Below are positions 47,926 to 61,240 of a stretch of 64,000 bases of DNA, in pieces. Made by a program: the position numbers and the translations under genes. The notes below the pieces were generated by a model that had not been told where the DNA came from, ran no database searches, and was given only the letters and a program-made list of their open reading frames with translations. Positions within the stretch are counted from its first letter, which is position 1; every line of letters starts with the position of its first letter. Source of the DNA: Cyanoderma ruficeps (Eukaryota; Chordata; Aves; Passeriformes; Timaliidae); contig VZDJ01007753.1 of the NCBI GenBank assembly GCA_008694505.1, positions 27,819,643-27,883,642 on the forward strand, written 5' to 3'.

Positions 47926-50041
47926 TTCTGCCATGTGTGCATGTTTTAACTTGGGAAAAATAATGTGAAGAGCTGGAAAAACACAAAACATTGTGCAATT
48001 GCCTTCTTAAGGAATCCCAGCCATGTTGTACACTGAGGCAGAGATTTCATTGGAGAAATTCAGTATGATCAGTTGCCTAAAATTTAAATAAGTGTAAATA
48101 AGCCCAAAAGGCTACCTAAATTCTGGAATATCCTGGTGTTTGAAGGGTAAACTTTGCAAATAAAAAGACACTCAAATGTAGTTGCGTATGGAACAGTTGT
48201 TATTTATTTCTCCTAGGAAATAGCCTCTGGATAAGCATGAGGCAGATCATGAGGTTTTCATCAAAGTTAGGCAAGTGATTAAGTGTTTCTCTGAAGAAGA
48301 CAGACCTTGCCTATCACTCTAGAAGTACAGGTCGATGCAGGAGCTTTTAGACTGTGTACTTAGGCTTCCAAGTACACCCCTAACAGTGTTGAGTGCTGGT
48401 TTTCTGAAGTGTGTAGTGTCCAGCAACACTGCATCCTCAATGCATTTACTTGCTTACTGTACTATTTTTCTTCTCTTTTGGCCAGTAAGGAAGGTTCTAA
48501 CGGTTTATTGCCATACATTTAGAAAGCTCCTACTGCAATGTGGAGCCGGTCCCCTGCTGACAGTCTTAGAAGCTGTTCTGCTGTAGATAAATACTGGTTC
48601 CATATCTACACTGTAAACAAACAAACAAAACCCAAAAAACCACAAAACAAAACAAAAACCCCACAAAAACCACATGCAAACAACAACAACAACAAAATGT
48701 TAACTTATTTATTTTCCTTTTTTTTCAATTGCTTTTCTTTCTGATAGCAGAAGTTATTTTCATTGAAGTTAAGATCTGCTATTCTTTAATCTCCAGGAAA
48801 ATGATTACTATCATTTAAGAAAATTATATTCTCCCTAATTAAGCTGTTTTCAGACAATTAAATTGCTTCCTGATTTTCATAATTGTCTCTTTGCTAAGAT
48901 CTACCTCTTTCCTGATTAGCAAGGTGGAAAAAACCCTTTGCTTTTACTCTGTACAATATTTAGCAGTTAAGAAAGATGTTTCACCAAATATAAGTCAGAC
49001 TCTTCATGCACATGACCTACCCTATATATGCTGTTCTGGCTTCGCAAAGTCAGATCAAATAGCAAAGGGGTCCAGAAGGGTGAGCAGAAAAGTAGGAGGA
49101 AACCAATTTTGGACAGTCCTGTGATCTAACAAGCATGGGAGGCACCATACCCTGACAGGCCAGGATGAATCTCTCCATCACCCACGGCTTTCATGAGGTA
49201 AAGCCTTGACTTCCCAACCGGCCCTGGTTAGTCAGCTGTGGATGTGCTGTCCACAGTGCCCCTCTCTGCAGTGCAGCAGAGGAGCAGATTGGCAGGATGT
49301 GTTTGAAAAATGCTAGTACCATGGCACTGCCTCACAGTTACAGGGCACACAGCAATTACACTTTCAATGGCTGCATTTTTTATGCTACTTCAGCCATTTC
49401 TCCTGCACATTGTCTGTCCCTGAAGTGGTCACATCTGAGACTCCAGATCTCCCAAGAGCTGAACATGGCTACCCCATGACAACGCACTTTTTCTTTCTCT
49501 CTTTCTGTGTGCATCTTCTCGTCTTTATCGCTTTCATTTACCTTTTCTCTCACCTTGATTTCCTTCTTTTTTTTTTTTTACAGTAGGGCATTAGTTGTTA
49601 GTGTAAGAAGTCTAACACTTGTAATGTACACTTGGACACTTGGACATTAGTCCCCTAGTCCTAGGGAACTAGGTGTTCCGGGCTTTGGGAATGTCATGTG
49701 GCTTTTGGCCTGTGACAGATGCACAGTTAAAGTCTTGTGAATATTTCCACATTTGTGGCATGGCTGCCACTGCAACTTCATGGGTGTTTTTCCAATCAAT
49801 CCCGAGAGTCAATATCCTCAAGCTGCGTTTTGAAGGGAAATATATGAATGAGGAGTCACTGTTTCAAAGGATCTGTTGCTAATTTGGAATGAAGATACTG
49901 GCAAAGGGCTGTTCTGAGAAATAAAGATAGCACATTAGTCAAAGGCTGTGCACTAGAGCTGTGTACATTTGAAAGGGGAAATGTATATTACACATACATC
50001 AATGTCAGGTGATTAAATTAATCAGGTCAAACCCTCAGCTG
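47926..50041. other. Intergenic DNA, no gene recognised
   Basis: AT-rich. It holds an A/C-rich low-complexity patch at 48,613-48,695 and a pyrimidine tract near 49,490-49,580. Confidence 0.45.
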
Positions 50042-50083
50042 GGATGGATGGATGGATGGATGGATGGATGGATGGATGGATGG
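50042..50083. repeat. (GGAT)n tetranucleotide microsatellite
   Basis: About ten uninterrupted GGAT/GATG units. A likely length-polymorphic marker. Confidence 0.97.
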
Positions 50084-50607
50084 TCTTCCTGCTGCTGTGG
50101 TGATGAGCACCATCTGAATAGCTGGGTCATGATGCTTTTAAAAGTGGGGATAAGGCTGAAGGGACCTTTCCACCACAGCTAAACACATGAGGGGTAGATT
50201 ATTTTATAGCAGGTCTTTGAACATGTAGAATTCATCAACTCATGATTTTCACAGGTCTGCCACTATAATATTTTCAGAGTCCCAGTCCTTGAGGTCAAAT
50301 GATGAGGAGAAAACACATGTAAACACAAGGCATTTTAGTCCTCATTGAGCTTAAAGATCTCTTCTGAAGAGGCAACATAGATCAAACAACAAAATTATAC
50401 TTCAAACAGAAACTGGGAGGCAAAAAGGTTCTCACTTTTTCTTTAAATCTCATGGTCATTTACATTGGCTTCATGATTTTTGAGATTTGACTCATTGATT
50501 TTTAATACTTGTGTAGCATGGTCTTGAACATGTGGCATAGGCACATAAACATAAACACAGTAATATAGCCAGAAATATTCTTTTGTTAAAATATTCCTTT
50601 GTTAGGG
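50084..50607. other. Intergenic DNA, no gene recognised
   Basis: AT-rich sequence between the microsatellite and the next LTR. Nothing recognised. Confidence 0.45.
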
Positions 50608-51176
50608 TGCTGGGTTGACCTTGGCTGGACACCTGGTGCCCACCAAGCTGCTCTACCACTCTGGATCCCAGCTGAAAAGGGGAAAGAAAATAAGACAGAA
50701 AACAACTCATAGGTTGAGATAAAGCAGTTTACTAAAGCAGAATTTGCATGCTCTTACGCAAAGAGAAAAAAACGTTTATTCTCTATATCCCATCAATAAG
50801 GGATGTTCAGCCACTTCTTGAGAAACAGGGCTTCAGCACCTGTTGTGGTTGCTCCAGAGGGCAAACACTGTACATAACAAACACACCCCTGTTCCTCCTC
50901 CTTCCCTTCACCTTTGTATCTGAGCTGATATTACATGGTAGGGAGTATCCCTTTGGTCAATTTGGATCAGCTGTCCCAGTTGTGCCTCCTCCCAGGATTC
51001 ACCCACTCCCAGTCTCTTGGTGGGGGACAAAGTTGATAGATGTCACTGCCAGCCCTGACCAGCAGTAGCCAGAACACTGGTGTGTTCTCCACACCTTTCT
51101 AGGTACCAGAGCAAAGCACAGCACTGTGAGGGCTGCTATGGGAAACATTAACTCCAGCTCAGCCAGGTCCAGCACA
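50608..51176 (-). mobile_element. Solo LTR (569 bp) with target duplication
   Basis: Bounded by TG and CA and flanked by GTTAGGG (50601-50607) and GTTAGAG (51177-51183), a probable target duplication with one mismatch. It has a minus-strand AATAAA near 50,775. It resembles the LTR at 55900 in start, end and the block reading CAGCTGTCCCAG..TGCCTCCTCC. No internal region. Confidence 0.75.
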
Positions 51177-54100
51177 GTTAGAGGTATTCATGTGAGTCTT
51201 AGATATCTCTTACAATCTCCTTTCTTTTCCATTTCCAACCAAAAGAAACAAGTCCTGAAAGCAAATGGTTTTGCCTTCCTGATGTGAGGAACTGCTTTGT
51301 TGCAATGTCAAAGGCCATTGTTATTATTAACTGCCTCTTTTGTCTTTCAAATTGTTCCATGAGAACCGATTTTATATGAGCTTCATTTCTCTATTAATAA
51401 TTTTATGAGAGGAAAAGTAATGGCGGTCAAAGGGTGGTTTTGGCACAGCCAGCATTGAAAGAAACACAGATGGCAGAGCAGTAGTTAAGAAGCAGCAGTC
51501 CTGGGGGACTAAGGAGCATGAACATGAGGGAAAGATGGAGCCACTTAGTCCACAGGTTTTTTTGGAGAATCAGATCTTAGCTGTAAGCCTCATTTTTGTT
51601 GTTCTCAGGAATGCTGACACTCACTTTCTTCAACTTTCTGTCTTTTTCACCTTGCGCTTTAACTGCCTGTCTCAAAGGGTGTTAATGAAGTACAAATAAG
51701 TTTTGTCTATGGAAAAGAATCCTGCAGAAAATACCATGCGTGGGAAGCGATCCTTCCCAACACCTGCATGTCCCCTCCAAACCAAGGGCTGAGCTAGCTG
51801 GAATATGTTATGAGTGATACACAGATGATCAGTAAGCTCTTTGCTTGGCATCCCTTTTTCATTATGCTGCCATTTTAGAGAAATGTTTTTATAGCCTCTG
51901 CTTGATTTTTCATCAGATCCCTTCCTCCCTGTGATTCCTCCCTTCCTGCTTCCTACAAAATGTGGCCAGCTGGTTACTGCTAAATTTAAACAAAGATGTG
52001 CTACTTGTAACTCTCTTTGCTTCATGCACGCAATATTACTAGCCTAACTCATCTAGCAAGAAGTATTTCTATTTTGATGTGCACAGAAACTGTAAGCCCA
52101 GATGAAGGTCAATGAAGGCTGTTGCATAGATAGATCATGCTGACAGGGTGTGCTCTAACTGTTTTTTTGCAGCAAAGTGCTGATTCAGTGGAATTGGGAA
52201 ATTTGAGGGGTACATGTGAATACTGTTCAGTATATGGGAGCTTGAGGGGAGCTCAAAATTGGGTGTCCCAGGGAATTCCACAGAGCACCTCCAAGAGCAG
52301 AAGCAAAGCATGGCCCAGGTCTCCATCAGCGCTGTAATTCTGCCATGCTGATGCACAATAAAACACCCAGCAACTCCTGTGAAATAGCAATCCTCCTTTC
52401 TCATCAGCTCTAATTACAACAGCATATCATGTTTAAACATCTCATAAAATAGGGCATCAACAAAGAGGTGACTCCTTGTATCTCTGGGATTCATGCAGCA
52501 TCCAAGAGCTCAAACATCAAGGAGAAAACAGCAGGTAGTTTAACTCCCAAGATCTCTCCCCTGCTGTTGTTATCATTGACAATGAAGGCAGTGTTGTAAG
52601 TGCAGAGTGCAATGGACAATTCATGCACTTACCATATCTTGTGCTCTAGCTACAGGCGCGTGATTTTCTGAAGAAATGATGACAGGATCAAACATATTCT
52701 GGCAGATACTCACAAAATCAGAGCCCCTTTCACTCAGTAAATGACCGTAAAAATGCTTTGAAGATGATAATAAAAAGTTATTTAATCATGTTCAAAACAG
52801 AAGCACCTGCCAAGTCAATATGTCAATTTTTTTTACATGATTGGCTGATACAGTGACAATAGTGAAAAATGCAAAGTGAGGCTGTTAGGAGCAGCTACTG
52901 GCCTGATTCCGTAGTAGGCATAGCCTGATGGTGGAGAGAGAGAGCAAGGAAAGGGGAAAGAAAAAGCAAGACAGTCACACATACATTTCCTCAGCCTCCT
53001 GATTTTTCAACTCTTTTCTCAGCTGTTACAAGGTGCCCTTGAAAACCTAGTCTGAAGATATCCTTAGCAGTCCCCATTTTCTGTGAAGTCAGTGCTAGAA
53101 GAAAGGACAGTGACCAAAAGGAGACCTAAGAAAGCGTGGGTGATTTTCATGCTGCTGCAGCACAGGAGGAAAGGTGCTGGGGAGAAGGGTGAGGATCTGG
53201 CCTTCTGCTATCAGCACCGCCTTAGGATATCTGCACACTGGTAGGTGGGTGCTGCTAGAAATAGAGACGTAGAGTGTTATGTGCAGCTGGACACAGATTT
53301 TTCAGGCAGCCCAGGAGAGCCAGCACCTGCCATCAGCAGTGTGGACTGTGGGGCCATGCCATGCAGCAAACGTGCCTGTACTCTTGCACAGCCTCACCAC
53401 TAAGCTTGCAGCTGCATCTACCTCAAATTCAGCAGCTCTTCTAGGCAAGCCGTTTACCTGGTGGCTGGCATATGCGATTGTAACATTGAAGAGCTATCTA
53501 GATATACCTGGTGCAAACCTTCTTTTTGATACTGATTGACTGGGTTCTTTCAAAATTATCTGAAAGCAAAGTAGCCCAAGAGTGGTGATAATTTGCATTC
53601 TGGTACCTGAAGTCCACCAGGTAGCAAATATAAATATTCATACTTAAAGGTCAGAAGTGCCAGTTCTTACCAAGGACTGTCATCTCTAATACCCTATGAG
53701 CCATAGGGATCCCTGGAATTCACACTTAGCACAAGGCAAATATCTATGACTAAACGAGAACATTTTTACTCAAATATCCCATGAAATTTTTTCAGAGTCA
53801 GGGATTTTGTCACCAAATCCTGGTAAAAAGGCTCTTTTTTTCCTACTAGTTAGGAGATGCGACAAATTTCAGCATAGATTTTGTCAAACAATTGGACCTC
53901 ATTAAACTTTGCCAGCTGAACAGAAAGGCCTTTTATGCCCAAGGTTATGTTTGCTGTGTGAGTGCTTTTACTTCAGCTGCTTCACCAGCCTCTTTGGTAA
54001 GCTGGAATAGACAGGACACCTACCCCAACCTTCAATCTACAGGATGATGGCCAAGCCTTCACCTTTCATACAGTTTTTCCACAATGACTCTTGAGTGCTT

Positions 54101-55899
54101 CAACATATTTTAAAACTGTAAACACCAGAACAGTATTCCTGTAGTGTCTTGAAATTTCAGTGCACTCAAAGCTCAACTCTCTGTTGCCCAAGGAATATTT
54201 GAACTATAGTGCTCAAAGCCAAAACCAATAATAAACTCTAGGCTTCTTTGAAGCATAGTTATTTTTCAGTAGCCAAATTCAAATACAAAAATACAGGATT
54301 CACACACATACACATTGGTACTATGAAAACTGAGACTGAAGGTTACACAGTAGTAAAATTATTTCCACAAGATCATTATATTAGACATGACTGAAGAAAA
54401 TACAGTGCTAAATTACTGGTTTAAAAAGAAAAAATGAGGGAGGAAAGAATATTAACACAATCTCAGCCACCAGTAGAAGGCATGGTAGACCATGCACAGT
54501 GGAAATACTTGTGGTGATGAATGCAGAACTTTAATATTAAATATCCCAACAGTTGCTTTCTGAGGCTAGTGTAGGAGAAGTAAAGGGAAAAGATGAGTAA
54601 AACCAGTCACATCCACCCTTTAAATGTGTGTATAAATAGCACAGAACAATGTCTGATAACATGAAACCCCCTGAAAGCAACAGAGAAATGGAAGAGATCA
54701 TGACGACCTGCCAAATGGTGGCCAGTGAGCAGCAGAAGAGGACTTTTGTGAAGTGTGATGGCAAAACACTCATCATGGGTGACACTGCATTTTACAGAAA
54801 GCAGATGTATCCAATTAGGAGCTCTACACGAATGCACACAAACAACAGAAGGTTTTTTTCTCTTCAGATCAATATTTTGTTATACTTTTAAGTGGCTAAA
54901 TTTATGATTTAGTAAAATCGTGATTACTGTTGAATATCATAAAGCCATTTCCTTAGTACCAAATCCCCCCACCAGCTCAAACAGGAAAATTAGGTCGTAA
55001 GAGGAAAACTGCATTCCCAGTGTAAAAAGTCAGATGCTTCCTGCCAAGAAATATTGCAAAGTCAAACACTGTGGGAATGTCAAGAAATCATTTTTGTCCA
55101 ACTATGAACTAATGAGCAGGGCTGTCCTGCATGGGAGATGCTCCTGATTGTTCAAAAGCAGCATGGACAGTCCCATGAAAATACATCCTGTGCACCAAAA
55201 TGGCGAGGAGATTTATTCTTTTCACTGTTGTTACTGGTTTTTCTATGTCTTTTTGCTGTGTCTCTGTTTCCTTTCTCTTTTAAAGTATTATTCATCTAGA
55301 ATCAAGTTCTGTCAGATTCTAAAGAGGATATCTAACTCTGAAGTTTAAGAATTAGTTTGAGCAAAGCTCTGTGAAGAAGTAAATGATTAGGTCTCTTTTT
55401 ATTCAGGAAGGCCACCTGAAGCGAGTGGATGTCAGAAATGGACTTTTCTCCACGTTGGTCCTGAATATTAAAAAAGTTATAGCTGTGTTCTGGAGAGATT
55501 TTTGCTTTTTCCAGAACACTTTATGACCTTTTTTAAATAGAAAAGCGCTGGAGAAAACAGGAGGAAAACTGGCAAAACTGCCAGCATCCTTGGTTCTAGA
55601 GAGCTGATTTCCTTCATCATTTAGAAGGCAATTGTGAGCCTGAATACAATAAAAAGCAACCTGATCTCATAGCCAAGCAATCTGTACTTAGCGGCAAACA
55701 AAGATCCCTTTAGGCTTGTTACACCCAGCAGATGTGTGACTTTTTAAAATCATTTTAATAGTGTTACTGTTGATCTTAGCTCCTCTGCTCCTGAGTGTTA
55801 CTTGAGCTCTATGCTTAAGGAGAATAAAGCAACTTTTCTGCTCTGGGTAACTCTCCATCCATTGCCTCCTTCCCCACAGGAAATTACCTTTAAACTGAG
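51177..55899. other. Intergenic DNA, no gene recognised
   Basis: AT-rich, with no clear transposons. The frame at 54649-54891 is open for 80 codons but shows no domain, splice context or recognisable similarity. Confidence 0.45.
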
Positions 55900-56443
55900 T
55901 GTCATGGTTTAACCCCAGCTAACAACTAAGCACCACACAGCCAGTTGCTCATTCTACCACTGAGGAGGTGGGGGAGAGAATTGAAAGGAAAAAGTGAGAA
56001 AATTCATGGATTTAGATAAAAGCAGTTTAAGAGGGAAAACAGAAGTCAGTCACACAACCACAGCAAAACAATTCACTTCTTCTCATGGGCAGGCAAGTCT
56101 TCATCATAGTTCCATCACCTACAACAGTGACTGGGGAGGACAAATTCCAGAGCTCTGAACAACCCCTCTTCCTCCTTCTTCCTCTAACTTTATATGCTGA
56201 GCATGGTGGCATATGACATGGGATATCCCTTTTACCAGTGGGGGTCACCTGTCCCAGCTGTGTCTCCTCCTACATTCTTGTGCACCCACAGCCTTCTTGC
56301 TGGTGGGGCAGTATGAAAAACAGAAAAAACCATGATGAGTATAAGCACTGCTCTGCGATAACAAAAACAACACCATTTTCAGCACAAATTCAAAGGAAGC
56401 CCATTCTAGCTACTGTAAGGAAATCCCAGCCAAAACCAGCACA
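55900..56443 (-). mobile_element. Solo LTR (544 bp) of an avian LTR group
   Basis: On the plus strand it starts TGTCATGGTTTAACCCCAGC, a text very common in bird genomes, and ends CCAGCACA. Flanks CTGAG (55895-55899) and GTGAG (56444-56448) are a likely five-base target duplication with one mismatch. A minus-strand TATA-like CATATAAAG lies near 56,193. No internal region. Confidence 0.82.
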
Positions 56444-58620
56444 GTGAGTCAGATGCCTCCTGAAAATTACATGAGGTGACTGTGATCATTCTGCCATTGC
56501 TGATACTGGGGGCACTTGAATTTTTGTCTATTTTTTTTAATGTCTAGTAAGTGGAATGGAGTCTTTGTTTTGCAATTCTTTGTTCATGGCAAGAATTCTG
56601 GAAAGAATTCTCTGCTTGGTGGCCAATATGAATGAGGCTGGTCCAATGCTCAAGCTTTGGAAGCACCATCTGAGGAAACGGAACTTGCACTATCTAGGTA
56701 TTTGAAGAAAAGGCTGAGTACCATTACTACGGCTCAGAAACTCCTATTCCTCGTATCTTAGCTGTTCCCATTTCTCAAGAAGCAGCAGCTATCAGGGACT
56801 CAAGTCCAGTAAGACACTATTTAAACAACGAACTGCAACTTGTGAACTTCTCTGAGTACAGGGAGAGCCAGAACTGGGCTTCTCCACAAATAGAGTTGGA
56901 CATGACCTGTTTCTGAAAGCAAAGTGAGCTCACTGTGATCCTACAGCATCAGCTGGGCATTCAGTTAGGGTGGAAGGCCTATTCCTCTCAAATCCTGTGA
57001 GGTACGAGGGGATGAAATTCTGAAAGTTTCAACAGTCCTGACCTTAGCATCTAGTTAACAACACAGTCCAGACCGGGTCGTTAACCAAGACGTACATACT
57101 GCAAGGCTGCCAGGAACCTTTCCTAAGCCAGTGACAGGAGAATTTGGAGCATGGCAAAGCTCTGCTTCAGAGGTGACTTTTTCATCTGTTGTAATTTTAA
57201 AAATGCATAGATGTGTATATACAAAGACGAATGATGGATGTGCATTGGCAGGGGCACACTCAACTTGTTCGTGAAGTATCACGAGGAGGCTTGATCATGT
57301 GCTCTTCCAGAACTATTGTCAAAATATAGAGGCAATCTGATGACTTGTTTTAACTTAGTTTAACTTAGTTCTAAGCCCGGGGGCTCCCACTGAAACAGGG
57401 CTGGGCCTTTACAAAGTCAATAGTTTGTTTACTGACTAAGAATAAAGCACCCAGGAATACATTTGAAGATATTAGCAATGCTTTTCATTAGCTGAACGTG
57501 GCATTAGGTCTTGATCGTGGTATGCTTATTCATTAGTTTCAGTGAAATTCACAGGCCTGTTTGCAGGGTGAAAGTAACAATGAGACCTGGTGGGGAAAAA
57601 GAAAGAGAAAAGGCAGAAACTGTGCATTCACTCCTTTGAGGAGGAGGCAAAAAAATCCAAATCAACAACTGAGATGATTTCGTGCTTTATCAAAAAAACA
57701 AGTCAAAGTAACAGAAAATACACTGAAAGGTGCTACGTTTCTCCTGCCCTAAAGCTGTTATCAATGGCATTTGTTGAGAAATATCTCCTAGATACAGCTT
57801 AACCAGTAGTAGAGTCAACTATTTTCCTTGTTAAATGCGCTTAAAATTTAGACAGATGAATTTGTTTCTGTCAGGAAAAAATAGTATTTTCAGGCCCACC
57901 CTATCCTCTTCACAAGACTTTTTCTTTACTGTAAATCTTCATAGACTATTGAATTGTCTCATTATTTAATACATTATTCTTTCTACTACTTGGATGCATT
58001 AAATTAAGGGGGCTGCTTGTCTCCATGCTTGAACATGATTCTGCCGTCTTTCCTGCACCCCTGTTGAAATGACTTCACTGACCCTGCAAGAGCACCTGTT
58101 AGCCTTTGCCAGTGCCCGGGAATTACACCTTTCCCGCTTCCTGGACTTGGTAAAAGGCAACGTCCACAAATCGCACAGTTTTTGTGAAGAAATCCACACC
58201 AGGTGACATTGCAGCCAGTTATCAGAGAAAATCACTGAACCCGGGACTGGGGAGGACATCCTCTGCCATTACCTGAATGTACAGTAGCTCATAAAAGCAA
58301 TAATTTAAGGAAGCCCTCCTATTTTACAGAGGCTCCCTATGGTGTGTGGGCTCCTGGACAGGACAGCAGCTCAGATGAGTGAGGAGCTAGGAAAGGACCC
58401 TTCCAGGTGAAATGCTGCAAACATTCGGGAAGCTGACAGAGGGTAGATTTGTGCTGAGGAGGAGCAGCCTTGTCCCTTCGTTCCCTTTTCTAATGACGTT
58501 ATCACACTATTTCGGCAGATGATCCTGCTGCAGAGCTGGGTCGCAAAGGGTTAAAATGGAGGGCAGCATCTGTACTTTTAAAACTACATGCGACGAAGTC
58601 CATTGCTTGAAGTCTGGGTC
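56444..58620. other. Intergenic DNA, no gene recognised
   Basis: AT-rich. A short TTTAACTTAG direct repeat lies at about 57,348-57,370. No clear gene or transposon. Confidence 0.45.
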
Positions 58621-58870
58621 CTTTCTCCTCCGCCGCCTTCCCTCCGCCCCTCCCCTGCTTCCAGTAATCGTTTATTATAGAGGGGTTTTATGATACAAAT
58701 TTGATAATCTCCCATACACATTGGCACTGTTCTAATTGGAGTTGTAAGCCCATAAAATTCAAGCCCTTTGTTTTCATGAAGGCCACAAGGTTTTAAAAGA
58801 TGCTATTGTACCACCTAAAACCCATAAAATTGTCACTAGGGACTGATTAAACAGTCCTGAATTGAAACAG
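58620..58870. promoter_or_regulatory. Candidate conserved element with CCATAAA-type sites
   Basis: The 11-mer CCCATAAAATT occurs at 58749-58759 and 58821-58831, with an inverted relative TTTTATGA at 58686-58693. These match posterior HOX/CDX-type cores. The segment follows a CT/CG-rich patch and is repeat-free. Confidence 0.35.
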
Positions 58871-60104
58871 TGCGGATTTTGTCTAGGTCCTTTTCATGCA
58901 CAACAATGCTCTTTTCAACCTCCAAGACAAAAGGAGGTTTAAGGAGCGATTCTCTGGGAGATTCTTCTAAGATAACCCCATCCATATGGGAGACAAGGTG
59001 GCCAGCAGCTGAGACGAAAAAAAAAAAAAAATCGGATGGCAGGAGGAAAAATAAAGGGAAAGGAGCAGGGGGAAGAAAACAACGACAGAAAATCAAAACC
59101 CACCAACCAACCAACCAATAAAACCAAACTCAGGTGACACAGAAGCTGTTTCCCCAGGTTCTTCCCGCACAGCCCAGAGGCCTGATCCGCTCTGCGCCTC
59201 CGTCTTGGCACACGGCCCCCTGTCCAAGCAGGGAAGGGGATATAGGTGGGACGACTGGCGTCCCTTCATTCTCCACAGCCTGTCCTGCACTGTAGCTGGG
59301 TCTGATCCTCCCGCACCCACTACAGAGGCGACACCGAGCCGCCCAGGTGGAGACTGCGAAGCCCTGGGTAGGGTAGGGCTGGGAGGAGAGCGGGGCCGTT
59401 CTGGCGAGGGAGGCGGCCAAAATCACCCACGGAAACCGGTGTTGGCTTTTAGTCACCTCCTCATCCACGACGACAGCACCTCCCAGCCTCGCTCTCCGTG
59501 GGCTCTCTGGGATGTGTAGGTAGCACACCACATCCCAGGGGCATACCTTGTCCAAAATTATCCCCTTCCAGGGAATAAAGAAAATATATATATAATAAAA
59601 TCCCCACTCAAATATCTTCTGCGGGTCCCTTTCCGTCGACACCTTTTCTTCGGCGGCCACGTTGTCTGTATCAGTCCCCGTGGGGTCTTTGCCCTAAATA
59701 TTCCTTCCCTCCGCGTTCGTGGTCCGCAGGTGCCGTCGGAGGGATGGAAGCAGCCGTTCTAATCCATATTTCAGGGGCCTGGGTTTACTTTTGTAGGGGG
59801 GTTTAGGGCTTTCCTCCCCTTGGCGATTGGCAGAAAATATATGCTATTATTTTCACCCCAAAGTAATGAAATCGATAGTTTATCAAATAGTTTCAAAACA
59901 TAATTTTCTTGGCTATCCTTCCCCAGTCGAAACTTGGAACGGTTTCAAGCTAACGAAATGATTGGCTTAATTCTGGATCCTGCCTTAGTGGCTCTCTGAA
60001 GACATCGCCGCTTAAAACGCGAAGTCGTGAGGAGCGGGAGACTCCGGGTTCACGCTTCCCGTAGGAATTGTCACCGCGTTTACAGCGAGATGCTTGCAGC
60101 AAAA
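58870..60104. other. Non-coding DNA downstream of NKX2-8
   Basis: Mixed composition, moderately GC-rich at 59,140-59,480. The long minus frame 59130-59660 opens at GTG and has no conserved domain, so I do not call it a gene. Confidence 0.45.
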
Positions 60105-60263
60105 TTTATTTGGCGTTTACCGGCTCATATGAATAAAATAAACGAGTTGAAATTCAAATTCGACTGGAGCTATCGAGACAAGTATTTAAGATTTTATAGC
60201 ACAGGAAGCAATCCTATGAAACAGTCCCAAGCGTCAAAACTACGCTTCTCCACTGGAGAAAAA

Positions 60264-60288
60264 TTTATTTGCCAAAAATCATTTTATT
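60264..60288 (-). terminator. Candidate NKX2-8 tandem poly(A) signals
   Basis: Two AATAAA hexamers on the minus strand at 60283-60288 and 60264-60269, about 345 bases after the stop codon. A third at 60105-60110 could extend the UTR. Confidence 0.55.
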
Positions 60289-60629
60289 AGTCACTGAAAG
60301 AGTCAGCTATTTTAAAACACACTAGGTCGCTAGGATGATCATTAAGTTTTAACAAGGAATCTCTCGAACAGGAGGAAGAGGAGCTCAGGTTTTACAAATT
60401 TCGCACCTCACGCGGCGTTCTCGCCCTCAGGTGAGGCCGGCGCCGGGAGCGTGGCCCCGGCCGGCTCGGTCCCGGCTTGCCGCCGCCCCGGGGCCGCGCT
60501 CCGCCGCCCGGCCCGCCCGAGCCCGGCCGCCCGGCGCCCCGGAGCCTTCCCCGCGCTACAGCCCGGGGCTGGGGCGGGCAGCCCCGCTCCCGTGGGATGA
60601 GTCCGGCCCCAAAGGGCTAAGTGCCGCTG
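60289..60629 (-). other. Probable NKX2-8 3'UTR
   Basis: Non-coding DNA between the stop codon and the first poly(A) hexamers. It is GC-rich next to the stop and AT-rich beyond about 60,420. The extent is inferred. Confidence 0.5.
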
Positions 60630-61240
60630 TCACCATCCCCAAGAGACGACGGTGGGGTGCGCTAAGTGCTGGTACGCGGGGAAGACGCCGAGCGCGGCGG
60701 CGGGCGGGCAGGCTCGGTAGCCCTGCAGGGCGAGGGCGGCCTGGGCGCTGCATCCCGCCAGGGCGCAGCCCAGCTTGGGGCGCGCTGTGGGCTCCGGCGG
60801 ACTGGCGGGGCAGCTGCGGCAGGGCTCCCCGTCCCGCACCAGCACCGGCACCACCACCCGGCGCAGCAGGGCGGGCGGGCGCGGTTGGGGGCTGCCGGGG
60901 CCCTCGCTTCGCGCCCGCTTCATCTTGTAGCGGTGATTCTGGAACCAGATCTTCACCTGTGTGGGGGTGAGGCTGAGCAGCCGGGCCAGCTGCTCCCGCT
61001 CCGGCGCCGAAAGGTATCTCTGCTGCCGGAACCGCCGCTCCAGCTCCAGCGTCTGCGCCTTGGAGAAGAGCACCCGCCGCTTCTTCTTCTTCTCCTCGGC
61101 CTCCGAGCCGCGGGCGGGGACCGACCTTTGGGTGGAGTCGGGCAAGCTCATCTCCGGGCCGCTCTCGTCGGAAGCTGGGGACAGCGAGTGGGTTAGAGAG
61201 GGGGAGCAGCCGGGGCCCGGGAGCGGGACAGGCATCGAGA
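60420..61240. promoter_or_regulatory. CpG island over NKX2-8 exon 2
   Basis: Very GC-rich, CpG-dense block covering the homeodomain exon and the sequence just downstream of the stop. Boundaries are by eye. Confidence 0.7.
60630..61174 (-). other. NKX2-8: NKX2-8 second coding exon (homeodomain, NK2-SD and C-terminus)
   Basis: The exon starts after CCCCAG with [10 protein letters not shown], the same splice position as in the mammalian gene. It encodes the homeodomain, NK2-specific domain and C-terminus and ends at TGA (plus 60630-60632). The open frame upstream of the acceptor is intronic: it opens at a TTG codon. Confidence 0.95.

Noticed and set aside
54649..54891. 80-codon plus frame beginning MSDNMKPPESN
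   Set aside because: It starts with ATG and is not low-complexity, but no family, splice signals, CpG promoter or poly(A) context supports it.
59130..59660. 176-codon minus frame downstream of NKX2-8
   Set aside because: It opens at GTG, has no domain or recognisable similarity, and changes composition midway. No splice or promoter context.
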